Assembly (NCBI GenBank): GCA_054661495.1
Contig: BAAFSQ010000089.1
Coordinates: 1-36,305, forward strand
DNA from: Zygophlyctis sp. KS116
Lineage: Eukaryota > Chytridiomycota
Direction of reading: 5' to 3'
DNA length: 36,305 nucleotides
The position numbers and the translations under genes are program-made. Each line of letters opens with the position of its first letter. Position 1 is the first letter of the stretch. The notes below the pieces were generated by a model that was not told where the DNA came from, ran no database searches, and saw nothing but the letters and a program-made list of their open reading frames with translations. Positions 21,108 to 33,152 of this stretch are shown here, in pieces.

Positions 21108-24100
21108 TTATTGTTTTGGTTTTTTACAAGAACTTCGCTTGCAAAAGAGTTCAAAAGATATTTGGTCTAGCGTTCTTTCCAAGCTACTCCCCATGAATAA
21201 ATTTCTAAATCCTCGCTTATCATAGAAAAATCGGGCTCCATCAATAGCATGCTGATTTTGGATCAGTTTATCAGCCAGTTGCTTTTGCGAAATATCACTT
21301 AGATCGGTATGACCGTCAAAGAGCTCAAGAAGAGCGTGTATGGTATCTGGAAAATCTTTAACTTTACTGATGAGTCCAGCATAAACAGAGTCTTCTGGCT
21401 TCCTTTCTAATCCACCTTTCACACAGTTCAGATCGAAAAATATTGGTTCGTTAGGATGTCTCTTTTCATTTTTTCTGGATCTGAAAACATTAGCGATTTG
21501 ATCCGCTTCCCTAGCTGACAATATAATGATTTTTTGATTAGAGGGGAAATAAAGCCCATGTCGCACGGCACGCAGATAATCATCAAGCTTTTGATGTTCC
21601 AAAAGAGGAAATGAAAAGTTTTTTGTGAGATATATATCATTCGATTTCCAATTAATATGCTGCACGTTGGTTTCAGAAATGTGCCTTTTTAAGAATTCCG
21701 AAATTTGCATAGATCGGCCAATGTTAGAAGTTTCCGGGAGCGGATGAGCAAACAGGACGTCATAGTCCCAATCGTCTTCATCAGCAGGAGATAACTTGGG
21801 TAACTGCACTTCTTTTTCCTCCTCGATTTCCTTTTCATGTTCTAATTCCCTTTCCACTTGGTCAATGCAACTATAAGAGCTTTGAAAGACGTCACCTCCA
21901 AAATTATCTAAACTATATTTCAGAGTTTGTGTGATATGAGAGCTTTTCTGAAGGCAAGACGAAGGTATACTGTGGAGCTTGCGTGAACTAAAATTCTGTA
22001 TGGAGTCTGAAATCTTCTCACATTCATACATATCGGTTAAACTTGTTAGCTCTTTCTGTCGTGGTTCAAGCAAAAACTGAATTCCTTGACTACTATAATG
22101 ACCCAGACTTTCACCAATCCATTTTATAGAATTCAAAAAAGTATATAGAATAACATGCTGCATCATAATTGAAACGCCGTTTGTCATACCAATAGAATCT
22201 CTCAGTATCACCTCTACTTCCGTAGTAGTCGTCACAATCATAGTTTGACCATAGTCCAGTTTCCTCAAACGTCCAGCAGCCTGCATCAGGTCTTCTTTCC
22301 TCATTTTGGGGCCGATTGTCAGAATTGCTTTTGCAGTTGTTTTAAGCTTCATATCTGCTCCCCTACATCTGCTTTGATCATAAATAACAAACGCTTCTGA
22401 CTCGTGAATCGGGCTTGTCTCTAATGAGCAAAATCTCCCTTTTCGATCTATAATTGTCCAAGTTTGATTTTCCGTTGAGAAAAAAACAACACCTTTGAAG
22501 TTAGATTTCGCTAAGGCATGCAAAAATTTTACTGCCACCTCCTTATTGGAATAACCGCATAGTAATGCACCAGCATCGATAAAAGCGACTGCACCCCTAC
22601 TGAGAGCCAAATTTATCAGTTGATCCACAATATCTCTTTTTAATAAGGCATCTGGAATTGATTCATAACACGCATTTTTCATTAAATGATCGATCATCTT
22701 ACCATCTGTGGCTGCTAAAGAAATGTTTTTTGCATTTTGAAGATACAGAGGGTTTGGCAGAAACATACATGAATCAACAGTCCCAGAAAACCCACATTGA
22801 AAGTCGGATTTATTGGTGTCTGTTAGGTGCCAAGAATTTGCAGCGAGTTTGCCCGGGAAAATCATTGTCTGGGTGGGGAAAACGACGTAGCCCAGCCAGA
22901 AATTGATAAGAGGCATACTTTTTTCATACATTTCGTATAGCAGATTTCGTTGAACGAGATTTGCCAGGTCAATCTTTTCAACAGAATCAACTTCATGTTT
23001 AGCCCCATGCGATATAACATAAAGATCATATATTTGCTGATAAACGCTTTTTCGGAAATTTGGGCCAGATTGGAGTAGAGCGGAAAAAGCAGAATACAAT
23101 TGCTTCTTATCAAGTCCCCGGCTATAATATGAAATTATAGTAAGTCCAATCGCACAATCAGGCTGGGCGAATTCACTCCTAAGGACCGGTAAATTAGCTG
23201 CTCTGAAAGGTATAGCCATTGGAGTTTTATGTCCATCAACAACTCCGTAGTTAACGTTGTAGCGCAAAATTAAGCAATGTGACAATATACCATGAGCTAG
23301 GAAGCCCCGCAAGGCTAAAATATCGTTATAATGGTCAGCTCGTTCAAACTCTGACTCATGTACAATTGTTGAGACTGCTGTATCTGTGATGAAAGTAATT
23401 ATTCTTCCTATCAGATCTTTATCTGTCAATCTATTCATCCAATCTAATGAGAAATGAAGAATTATATCTGTGGATGAAACTATGGTTTTGCTGAAAAGCG
23501 AACGCGCTAATACATTTGTGAATTCGGGAAGTATCTTTTCCAGTGCACGGCAGGGTAGTAGCTGAAGCATATTATATTCTTGCTGCCCAACTTCTATTTG
23601 CGATGAAACTTCCTTACCTGCCAAGTAGTCTTTCACCTCAATTGAGTGTCGAAGATTATAAAAAATGGAAAACATAACTTCCCATCTTCTCTGACCAGCA
23701 TTTAAGAGCTCTGGGGTTCCTTCAGCATATACGAGCTGTCTAATTGGATTCATTATTTCGTCAGCTTCATCATAAATGTTCACAAAAGGTATAGAGTCTA
23801 TCTGTTCGAGAATCTGACTGACTAAATTGGGTTTCGCTTCATAAGTTTTCAAATACAGAGACAATCGATATTCTGGAGCTAAAATCAATCCACCTCCTAC
23901 ATTTTGGCAGTATTTAATACTAGCAAGAAGAGTTCTGGCATTCGGTTCTGTGAGCTCGACATCACGATTGAAGGGCATCAGGAGTAGCTTTTTATTGAAT
24001 ATTCCAGCAGTTAAAACCCGATGAAAATAGGAAAACCCTTCATTCAGTAAAGCTGAAAGCAGATAAATACTGACTACTTTAGCTTTTTCAGGCCGGGAAA

Positions 24101-27100
24101 ATTCTAGAAATAGGCACGGCAAAATAACTCTGGTTTTGCCGAGGCCCATATTCAACTGAGTAACCGAACCTGGATTTTTCAAAATATCGTTGATAATATC
24201 CATCTGCTCCGGGCGAATCTGAATACCTTGGTCTACTTCAAAAGCAAGCCATTCTGGGTGACTCTTGACATTGTATTTTCTGTATGTTTGAATTTCTCGT
24301 ATCGATTCTTCTACTTTTCGATTTTGAAGCAATTCAATAACTCGCTCTATTCGGTCCTCTAAAACGCAAAGCTGCATCCAATCTAGAATCATATTTCTAA
24401 AGTAATCAAGTTCATCCTTGGTCAGCATTGGGTTAAAACTTGAAAGAATTTCAGGATTGTAAGCTATTTTCGCAATATCCGCTAAAGTAAGATATGGCAA
24501 CTTATTTGAGGCCCTACTGATAATAAAACGGTGATATTCCCATCCTTCACTTCTTGAATGAATATCAGTTTCAGATATAATTTGTTTTTCTAGCTTTTCT
24601 CGCTCATTAACTATCGATTTCAATATTTTTTGAGTTTCTCTCAAAATTTTCTTTAATGATCCTGAAAGAATGGGCTTCCTTATAGACTTATGCGCATGGT
24701 ATGATTTACTTAATCCTGATATCATATTATTTCCTATTTCTGTTGATATCAAATTCTCTGGCAAATCAAATGGTAAACCATTTTTTGGCAAATCCTCGTG
24801 CTCTTCTAGATCGGAGCAACTTGATTCATTTTCTTCATTATTTAAATACCAATTATCAGAAGTTAAATGAAATAGTTCTCGCTCTTTGGCAGAAATATCC
24901 ATGAACTCATAAGTCGCTTTTTTTACTTCATCCTTGTTATGATGCTGCAATCTTCTTGGGAGGTAAACAATTTCGAGCATATTTTGGCATTCTTCTTCCG
25001 TCAATTCAGAGCGAATATTTTTGGGAGGATCTTGAGGGCTGATAGGTAGAACATAATGATTTAATGCACATGAAAATTGATTTTTATCCAAAGCAGCATT
25101 ATCAGGACTTTTGCCTTCATGAGAAAACATGAATTGGAGTTTTTTTGAATTCTCAAACAGAGAATGAGCTATAAGAACTAGCGCTGAAGGCAAATTTCTA
25201 AGTTTAAGCATTGAATTCAGCATATTAAATTCATCAGGATCAAGAGGCCGGTTAACCCAACAACCTCTCAATAATTGAATCGCCATTTCAAAGCCGGTCA
25301 TACCAGTCCACGTTTCTGGAACAGAGCTTCCAGTTGCTGCAAACAAAGAAGCCAGATGGATACGCCCGCAAATATTTGTGGCTTCTAATTGATGAAAGCG
25401 TCGATGCGGTGAGAATGAATTGTAAGGAAATACGATCTGCGTTATCAAATCAAAAACCTGATTCCGATCCCTTTTTAGTGTCACATCATTATTTTCCAGC
25501 TCTACCAGATGGTCAGGTACCAATATTTTGCTAGTTCGAGAATCTTTTTCCAATATAAGATAATTCTGGAATCCATTCCAGATTTCCTTCATAATTTGGC
25601 TCTTTTTAACTTTAAACTGTGCGTGGTCTAAAGAGATGAAGTAACTCGATCCACGAGAAAGTTCAAATGTAAGTCGATACCGCACAAACACTATTTTCAT
25701 GGTCCGTTTTTCAGTGATGTATACATGAATAAACTCTTTCAGATCAAATTTAGACCACATATTCAGAATCAAATTATTTAGGGGTTCATCCAAGTAAATC
25801 ATTCGATCTAGCTGTCCAATATGATTAGCCAAGTCTATGAAGCTTAGTTTGCGATGCTCTTGGGGGATTAAGAAAAGTTTGCCTCCGACGTAAATGTAAT
25901 AAACTTCTCGATTCATAAAAGGAATAGGACGAAAAACTATCAGATTATTATCATCAGATCGCCAATGGGAATATAGCGTTTATAGTCCTATTGGCAGATG
26001 CTGTCCCCATTTATCGATGTTAGCTGAGTCGAGCAGTCTTAACTTGAGTATCATATCTGTAGATGGTTCCTCTTCAAACACTAGTAAATGATTTTGAATA
26101 GATTTAAAGCTATAGTATCGACCTTTAGAAGGATATATAGTCTTTTTAGTTCCGTCATATTCTAATTCAGTGGTAAAGTTCTGATTTTTTCCAAATACTT
26201 TAAGATACAAAGGATGATTTAAAACATCTAAAGGAAGCCGCCCAGGCGGTTCGCCATTTAATAATGTCGTGCCATTCAGAACATTCAAACTTATATAATA
26301 TCCGTCGCTGTTTTTAGTATAATAGCAATATCGGCCATCGAGCTTTGTCCATTTCATATGATTTTCTACCCGGCCAGGAAAAATAATACGAGCGGCTTCT
26401 GTTAATTGATCATCCTCAAAAACCCATGAATGGAAACTCCGTGCAAGGATAAAGTTTACCCTGCAAATCAACTTTTTTGCGCTAGATTTTAGATTTTGCA
26501 CATTATTATCTTTAGTCATAGTGATTTCGTCTAAAATCAACGTGGCATTTATACGAACAATCAGAGAAAGTATTTTCTTCACTTGATCAGGAGTAAACGA
26601 TGGCACCATTTCATAAGCTAAAACTGCATAAAGAAGAAATAAGTGCTGCTTTGCTTGAGTTCCCTGGAGGATTTCAGCATTTGAAGTATTTCTTGATTTC
26701 ATTATCTCCTGGTCCATATTATTTGCCCAATTAGTAGCTATATTTGAGCTAGTATCTGCTAGCGACACAAAATTACCAGGAGCAAACTGTGAAAGAAAAG
26801 AAATTATTTCAATTCCAATTAAGAACTCGTGGTGATTTTTCGGTGCATCTTTCAAACGGTCGATAAATATTTCCAGTACTGATTGAAATCTTGAAATCAC
26901 TTGTTTATCATACAAAGCTTCCTTCCAGGATTTCACCGCCCCCAATTCATCAGAATAATCTAATTTGCCCAAATGATAAAAAACCAACTGAATCAACTGG
27001 TGAGTCTCACAAAACTTCAACGGTAGAGTCATCCGAGCTAAAGAGTCTAACACATTCATGATTTGCAGTAATGGAAATGCACGAATGTTTCCAAAAGTGA

Positions 27101-29630
27101 TAAATTGCTCCCGAGTTAAGTTGTCAGGTTTTTCATACAGTCTAGCAATTGCTAAATTTCCTCGATTTGATGGAGTTTTTCCCCCCCTTTGTTCTGCTGC
27201 CCACTGCAATTTCTCATTTGCGATTTGTTCTGTAAAATATGATACAGCTTGGTTTCTAGAAATAGTAAATGGATTTCCATGTTTCCATATAATTTCAGGC
27301 TGAAAGGCAGCAGGATACCATACTCCATCATCACGGCTAGAGATTATTTCGACATCATAAGATCCGAAATCTTTTGGGAATCGATGGCAATAAAGTAACA
27401 GAGGTGTATGAATACTTTCTTTTTTCTCTCTAAAATCGTAGGGACCATCATAAAATTCATGAAAATTCATCAATTGAGATAAGTCTGAATTTGCACCTTT
27501 CGATAGAAAAATTGCCCTCTGCGCTTCGTAACATTCACTCCAAATATCTCTCAGCAACTGAGGCATATAGCAAAAGAACAATGCTCGTTTTGCGTGGTCA
27601 TCAGGTTTTGGTAGCGACTGTTTTAAGTACGGTGGCGCCCTTTTGATTTTGGCGTGATTCACCCAAGCTGCTCTAATCTGATCTGCAATACGGTTGCATT
27701 GATTATCATATCTTTTCCAGTCCGGATTTGGAAAGTAATATTCATTGTAATCACACCAAATATTTCTTTTATGGCTGTCTCTCGCTGATGTAGCAGCCAC
27801 CAAGTTTTCTTGTAGCAATGCGATCTGTTGTCGAATAGAATCGCATTCTTTTTTCTTTTTCTTGATGGCTGCCCATCTATTATCAATTCGAGATTCTGCA
27901 TATGCTCTTTCTTGAGACAATAATTGGTCATATTGAGAGCGATGATCAGTGTCATTAACGAATTTATCAGCAAAATCAAACGTCCCAGTCACTTCCTCTG
28001 GACGTCCTGAAAAGACAATGGCTCCACTGACCTGGCGTCTTCTTTCCAGGTAATTGCTAATAAGATCTACGCAATCCCAAGCATTCTTATTTCTTAATAC
28101 CAAATGCTCCAAATCCCGAAAATCCAGCGCTGGGGCGTAATTTGATAGTGTTTTGTACGTTTGAACACCAAGCTCAAACAAGATACAGAACTTTAGCCAT
28201 TTCATTAACGCCTATATTTAAGAAAAAGAATAATTACAATATGGGATTTCAGTTCCACGTTCAAGAACGAATTTTGTTTTGAAGAAAAAGCTGCGATTTT
28301 CTCGCAGAGACTTTCCACCACCGATATCAAGGCTGCCGAATCACATTCAATATGAGTATTTGAGTCCTCTTTCAAGTAAGCGCGGGCCAGACCGAACAAA
28401 AATTTCTCCACCTGAACATGTACTATGGAAAAAAAATACGGTTCTAAAGCACTGATGCGATCATCATTCAGAAGATTGCGGCAATCCTATTCAGTTACTA
28501 TAATAAGAGTTTACATTCAAAGTCTTTAAATCATAAAATGGGATCCAATTCAAGTTAATTTTACTTTTTGTGAGTAAAGCTCGCTCATTTCCCTCTTCAT
28601 TCAGATCAGATACTGGAATTTTTTCCACTATAATTTTGGGGCTCGGCAATAACTCCATATCGTTTAAATTTGGGATATATGTCTGATACTGTTCAGAATT
28701 TGAAGCCTTTTCACTTTCCAACCCAACTTCCAAGATTTTTCTAATTTCAACAAATTTGGCTGAAAAAGAATCTGTATCAGGCCAAAAGCGGGAATCAGCC
28801 AAAAGCACACCGTATTTAGAGGCATCTGATAAATGCATCATTGCTTGATCTGCATAATCAGAAATGGGGGACTTATTCGCCACCTCCAAAGCCAACTGAA
28901 GGTGATATTCAGTGCAAAAACGAACAAAGCATCCTTCCGCATTCGTTACACGTGGAACCATTCCTAATTTCAAAACCGTTTTAATCAATGAGAAAGTAAG
29001 TGGCTCTTTTGTCTCTCTTTTAGTGCATCCCGTATGCATCGAAACATCAGTAAATCCACTATTTTGGGGGTGGATTTGGAGCTCTTTGACACTTTTAAGG
29101 CCATTTAACACATCTACACATTTCGAATAAAGAAATCCCGGTGTTTTTTGATGCCCGCCATCCAAGTTACTGGAATGTCTATCATTCCCTTTCTTTCCGG
29201 CCACTTTACTTAACTCTTGATTTACCAAATTTAGAAAATCATTCACTTTATCCATTGAAATAATTCCTGCGTACAAAAATGCAGGATCATCTCCTGCCAA
29301 AGCAGTATGTTCACCAGAGTTTACTGTGAAGGTCCAACCATCCAAGCCCACCAGATAGATGAGCCCATTCACAGGATCGAATGTCCGTGGCTTCAAAAGG
29401 ATACAAGCACCATATTCTTCTTTCCAATCAATTACCATGAGTTTGTCAAAATGAATCATATCATCAGATCCTTTCAAAATCAAAAGAGTTTCAGACAATG
29501 CACGCTGGTACTCTAACATTTTACAATCCAATTCTTCGTTTTCTTTGAGATCATTTACTTTCTTTTCCATAAAGGTCACTATCGCTTGATCCATCTTCCA
29601 ACTTCTTTTTTTGGCAGGCCCTTGCGTCAA
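21108..29630 (-). CDS. Giant DUF3638/DUF3645 protein, SF2-helicase-like motifs
   Basis: Three exons (28515-29630, 28238-28486, 21108-28211; introns 28 and 26 nt) span about 2,820 codons, normal for this fungal family, which databases often label ubiquitin-hydrolase-like without direct proof. Exon 1 is not recognised. The middle carries family blocks (FGNIRAFPLLQ, WGQHLP). The DUF3638 region has LNMGLGKTRV (Walker A, about 24150), LLMPFNRDVEL, GGGLILAPEYRLSL and YDEADEI (about 23770). DUF3645 follows with CGFSGT (about 22790). Further on come CRGADMKLKTTAKAILTIGP and QAAGRLRKL (about 22275). The Walker A, DEAD, SGT and QxxGRxRK order mimics an SF2 helicase core. One TAA (25980-25982, codon about 1,199) interrupts the otherwise open frame. 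Function unknown. Confidence 0.8.
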
Positions 29631-29869
29631 TGATCACTCTCTCAACCACACAATACGCTGATCTCTGATGGTCTGTACTATTAATTGCATAATAAATTTA
29701 TACTGAGGACAATCTAGGACAAACGATACTGGGGATGAGGACAATAAACATGATCTTTCGGCAAAATTTACGCTGATTTTGATCAGACAAGAACCTGCAC
29801 AGTCAAAAGTGTATTTTATACAATACTTATGTAATCGTTATTATACGATTGAAATATTAAGACCGTCCA
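29631..29869. other. Intergenic region with short repeats
   Basis: This 239-bp stretch between the DUF3638 start and the BK-channel stop contains TGAGGACAAT twice (29704, 29736) and a small hairpin (AATCGT at 29833, ACGATT at 29845). No gene is seen. Confidence 0.4.
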
Positions 29870-32800
29870 TCAGACTAAACCTGCGCTAAATATATACACA
29901 GCATCTCCTCTTTGTAAAAGGGTTTTTTGATCCGGATTAAGTGATAGATAGTATACCCCAACATCACTTCCCTGATCATCTCTTCTATATAAACCAATGC
30001 ATAAATTTCCTTTTAACATCATTTTCATAAAGAAGTCCAAGTAGGTTCGGCCGACCATATCTTGTGGAATCATTTTTTGAGAAATAAATCCATGATTCTT
30101 TGAGAGCTGATCCTTATCATGCAACGATTGGTTTTTATGAATAAGAACCATTCCCTACCAGTTAAAACTTGGTTATCGTACCCGTAAAATTTCCATTAGT
30201 TCATTATTGTAGTAAATCTGACATAGTAATGACTGAAATATTGAATTTGAGAAAACCTGGCCAGAAACAAAAGCAGGTATTAAAAGTTGGGCTTCAAATT
30301 AGCAAAATATTATGTACCTTGCAGATCTGAAAAATATTGAGTGTCTCCCTTGCCAATATATTTCATGTTTTCAACAAAAATAAATTCGACAATTATCGAG
30401 ATTTTTCTTGATTCTGGGCGAGCAGCACATATTGACTGAATATTCAGGACAGAAACTAGAGCAGGTGAGTCCACGGCGCGGTCACTGCAATCATAAATAT
30501 TCAAAAAGTACCTTCTATCTTCATTTCTAGCGAAAACAATTGCCTTTAAAGCAGTTTCTATAAACACTTTTGATAAATCATGAGCTATTATTAAAAGTGA
30601 ATATTTGTACTTGATAAAGCAGAACCTTTAATGAAAAACAGTTTCTTAAACATTTCCAAGCGTTTCCATCTATGAGGATCTGGCTGAGAAGGACAAAGGA
30701 TAACAACGGGTGTATCTGGGTCTCTTGTTCGAAACGTTGCCTTTTATAAGACTAGAAAAATCTTACCATAAAAGAAGAAATTCCTTCAGGAAAGGAAGAA
30801 TCCGAAAAACACAAAACTACGTGATCGTGAAACTCCTCAACTTTGACTTTTCCTTTCTTAACCTTTTGATCCATCTCAAGATCCTCCAATCCTCCAGTTT
30901 GAGCTATTAGTTCACTATTATCAGAGGGGTTAATTGGAATGATATCTTCCTGGCTACCTTGCTCTACAAAGCTTGAAAGTGATGTTTTTTTCTCTTCAAA
31001 GGGTGATGGAGGGAGCTCCAAATCCATTTCACTGTCAGTTTGAGGTCCAAACATTGCTATTTCACTAGCTAGTCTTGCATTTGTGGTAATAAAATAACCC
31101 ATTTCACCCTTTTAATCAATTATTGTGATATATACCCCCTTGAAGACATAACCATGTGGATTCAAGCACAATTTTCGAGATCCAAATGGATTCAGTTTTA
31201 CAGCAAATAAAACAGCATTGTATTTTCTGAAAATGTACGACGATGCTAAAGAAAATTCGTATCCTTGGTAAGCATGGGATAGAGGCATCTTCAATTAGAA
31301 ATCTTCATAAAACTTCTTACCGCATAAATTTCCATTTTAGATCCTTGTAGATATTCTTTCGCCCACTTTGAATCTCGAAATACCTTGGTTTCGCTGATCC
31401 TGCGCACAGTAGAATCGGATATTGAAGTAGTTAGCAAATAAATCAATGTCGAAAACCCAGGACAGATAATACTCTGAGCCATAATGGACATTTTAAATTC
31501 GCTTAAACATACAACTTCCTTTGCAACGTTGAGGAGATGTAATCTGCTATCAGGTTTATGAGTTTCCGCATATATGTCCAAGTCCCTTTTATATTTACGA
31601 AGTGCCTATATTATCAGTTCCTTCAAAATTACCAATGCTTGAGTAACCGTCACTGAGTCACGCATGTCAATTGTGTATGACGAATTATTATTTCTTAGAA
31701 TAAAACATGCTATAGCAGATTCAATTTTAGCTTTTGCCATTGAAGGAAATGCCAATGTATTCCCTTTGATATAAGACACACGACTCTTATAGAAAGGGCT
31801 CTCCAAAAGAGCTTGAACCTGCTCATTTGGATCAAAATTACTAAGTAATGCGACTCTAGTTTGCATAGTAATAGGCCCATGATCCTTAAAATTAGAATTT
31901 CAAGACTTTTACTTTGCAATAGAATTCCTGTAAAAATGCTCTCAGAATTACTGCTTCGAAATCGCCAATAAGAACAATGTGCCCAAACCCCTTGGCTAAA
32001 TTAAATGGAGCAAGATAAGCAGACTGATTCCTAAATAATGTGATTAAATCTGTAAGACTTTTTGGAATAAAAATAGCACCAATCACAACCACCTATTATT
32101 GTTAGTTTAATAGTTTTACACCAATCGTAATGATTCTACTAAATATATTATCTGGCACAATTTGAGTTGATAAACCCGAAGTTGCAGTAACTGTTATAGT
32201 ATAAAAGACATCAAAAAATGTCAAATCATAATAATGCTGAACTCTATATAGACAAATATGAACCCATGCTGTTACAGTAGACAAAGTAGAAAAAATAGAT
32301 ACTGCAAGCTGTAATGCTTTTCTAGCAACTCTACCTAATACAATTATTGCATTTGAATCTGGCTGAAGAACTTTCATTATAGAGTAATGCAAACGCCAAA
32401 ACCGAAGAGGATATACAAACCCAGTATCTCCAGCAGACATTAAAGTATTAAGCATCGGATCATTAGGACCTCTTATTATCCATATGTATATTGGTGGTAG
32501 ACTTGACCATAATGACAAATGAGAATAAAATTCGAAAATCAACTTATGCCAAGGATCAAACGCTAGATAAATTGAGGGAAGCCAATTGATCAGCAATAAA
32601 AAAGAAAGAGTCGCATCTAAATGCAGGTATATATTTGGGGCTGGAGGAGGATGATTTTCCTGATTCCGCTCTCCAATAGAGAAATAAGTCAAGTGGATAT
32701 ATGACCAAACAAAGCATAGATTAATGAATACATCCATCAAGTCCCACCATCTCCCCAATGCTGATCTATCCAAGTAAAATCTAATACGTTCTCTATATGA

Positions 32801-33088
32801 CCCCCGGCCCAACAATCCCTGTTGTTTTACGTGTATAGTAGTAGTAGTTGAATTGCGCCCTCCAAGTATATCACCTTTAAAATCATCTTCATTTTCAGGA
32901 ATCAATAGTCTCTTTTCAGGATTAGATTTACTACTTCCATTCTGAAAGCGGTACCAGTTCCTCATTGCGTCCATCTTTGAAGTTTCGCGTTTATCTCGGA
33001 AGTAATTTGTGACTAAATCTCCAACTGGTCTTTGACTTAGTAACTTTGGACTGAAACAGAATTTTAATGCCAATGCAGCGCTCAACAA
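29870..33088 (-). CDS. BK/Slo-type channel with RCK domains, atypical pore
   Basis: Ten exons (32120-33088, 31913-32092, 31633-31884, 31321-31605, 31136-31288, 30767-31108, 30611-30740, 30318-30584, 30182-30291, 29870-30154; introns 26-32 nt) give 990 aa. Residues about 115-360 form S1-S6 (S1 WDLMDVFINLCF, S4 region with R229, R232, R253, R256). Two RCK gating-ring domains follow: RCK1 begins GFGHIVLIGDFEAVILRAFL and includes VVCLSEFKMSIMAQSIICPG and FSTLIYLL; RCK2 begins TPVVILCPSQPDPHRWKRL and ends with CIGLYRRDDQGSD. Order and length match calcium-activated BK channels. At the filter, where BK has TVGYGD, this protein has SGLSTQ with no gap (residues about 304-309). Potassium selectivity is therefore doubtful. 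It is divergent from mL38, 64 bp apart. Confidence 0.87.
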
Positions 33089-33152
33089 TATCTGATCTAA
33101 TGCTAAAAATTACACTAGCATTGATACCAATACTAGTGTCCGTTCAGTGCCA

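Noticed and set aside
25980-25982. TAA reassigned to an amino acid
   Set aside because: Many genes here end in TAA at the right length (RPB8, eL43, PIN1, both transporters), and TAG and TGA also serve as stops, so a changed code cannot explain this one codon.
28400-28490. A second intron between exon 1 and the main part of the DUF3638 gene
   Set aside because: The run of eight T bases keeps the frame open (EPYFFSIVHVQVEKF), so one continuous exon 28238-28486 fits better.
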